From: a bacterium
GTDB taxonomy: Bacteria; Patescibacteriota; Minisyncoccia; Minisyncoccales; CG1-02-41-26
DNA length: 57,579 nucleotides
Direction: 5' to 3'
Assembly: GCA_030648255.1 (NCBI GenBank)
Contig: JAUSHZ010000016.1
Coordinates: 1 to 57,579, forward strand
Position 1 is the first letter of the stretch. Every line of letters begins with the position of its first letter. The notes under the pieces are model-generated. The model saw only the letters and a list, made by a program, of their open reading frames with translations. It had not been told where the DNA came from and ran no database searches. Below are positions 57,491-57,579 of this stretch, one piece after another. The position numbers and the translations under genes were made by a program.

Positions 57491-57579
57491 ATGAACAAGC
57501 AAAAAATAGAAAATAAAGAAAACAAAAAAGGTAGCCACATCAAAGAAGCGGAGAGGTTAGAAATAGATATTTTGTTAAG
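57491..57579 (+). CDS. IS30-family transposase, N-terminal fragment (window edge)
   Basis: Open frame from ATG to the window end, 29 codons plus two bases. After a Lys/Asn-rich start it reads KKGSHIKEAERLEIDILLK, which matches the start of the IS30 helix-turn-helix region (H-L-T-x-x-E-R-x-x-I-x-x-L-L-x-x-G). The inverted repeat at 57455-57471 and the C-terminal fragment at 1-183 support the call. Confidence 0.7.
   Translation, partial: MNKQKIENKENKKGSHIKEAERLEIDILL

Overview
The window looks like a piece of a small, AT-rich genome from the Candidate Phyla Radiation (Patescibacteria, probably the Parcubacteria side). The evidence is a run of compact housekeeping genes (groESL, uvrA, dprA, topA, relA-like, leuS, tatD, metG, rsmI, prmC, rlmE, glyS, recO, ileS, argS, smpB-ssrA, infC-rpmI-rplT, gyrA) mixed with many tiny membrane proteins, cysteine-rich CARDB-type surface proteins, VirB2/TrbC-like two-helix proteins, an IS30-type element and a diversity-generating retroelement (DGR). 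TGA works as a normal stop (for example at leuS and prmC-region genes), so this is not a UGA=Gly lineage. The taxonomic placement is inference from gene content.

Layout. 1-183: 3' end of an IS30-family transposase that has cut into the 3' end of groEL. 174-6616 (minus): groEL-groES, a MerR-like/sigma-region-2-like regulator, uvrA, a membrane protein. 6745-13682 (plus): dprA-topA-relA, tRNA-Leu(CAA), then an accessory block of two membrane proteins, a HEPN-like protein and a small-protein/retropepsin pair. 13722-36074 (mostly minus): sugar nucleotidyltransferase, leuS, metG-tatD, rsmI, AI-2E permease, M16 peptidase, prmC, an odd 100-nt tRNA-like gene, rlmE, glyS, recO, ileS, a CYTH protein, a second small-protein/retropepsin pair and argS. 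36113-38403 (plus): smpB, tmRNA, infC-rpmI-rplT. 38485-48193 (minus): small anchored proteins, a RelE-type toxin-antitoxin pair, CapA-like protein, and a surface operon with a 1719-residue cysteine-rich protein. 48367-52038: gyrA interrupted by an HNH-containing intein. 52042-55669: membrane proteins, an MBL-fold hydrolase and an AbiEii/DUF6922-like pair. 55684-57432: DGR cassette (reverse transcriptase, Avd, template repeat, twin hairpins). 57455-57579: left end of an IS30 element with the same terminal inverted repeat as position 160-176.

How it works together. The housekeeping genes form short operons with overlapping stops and starts, and several terminators contain the stop codon of the gene they end. 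Several housekeeping genes appear to be transcribed from -10 boxes only 6-10 nt before the start codon (near-leaderless), whereas small accessory genes have strong AAGGAGG-type ribosome binding sites.

The most unusual themes are: (1) in-frame repeat invasion of essential genes: nested palindromes inside prmC, rsmI, tatD and metG, at the ends of ileS and gyrA, and low-complexity NQELGIKN/KLKTENEK-type inserts in at least nine genes; (2) the DGR, with avd divergent from and overlapping the RT gene, and two hairpins with an identical 12-nt loop beside the template; (3) two copies of a two-gene small-protein plus retropepsin module; (4) a giant surface protein ending in a pilin-like two-helix module; (5) a tRNA-like gene with an expanded D-arm; (6) an IS30 insertion where groEL and the transposase each get their stop codon from the partner's DNA. 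No CRISPR array, rRNA or obvious prophage is seen.
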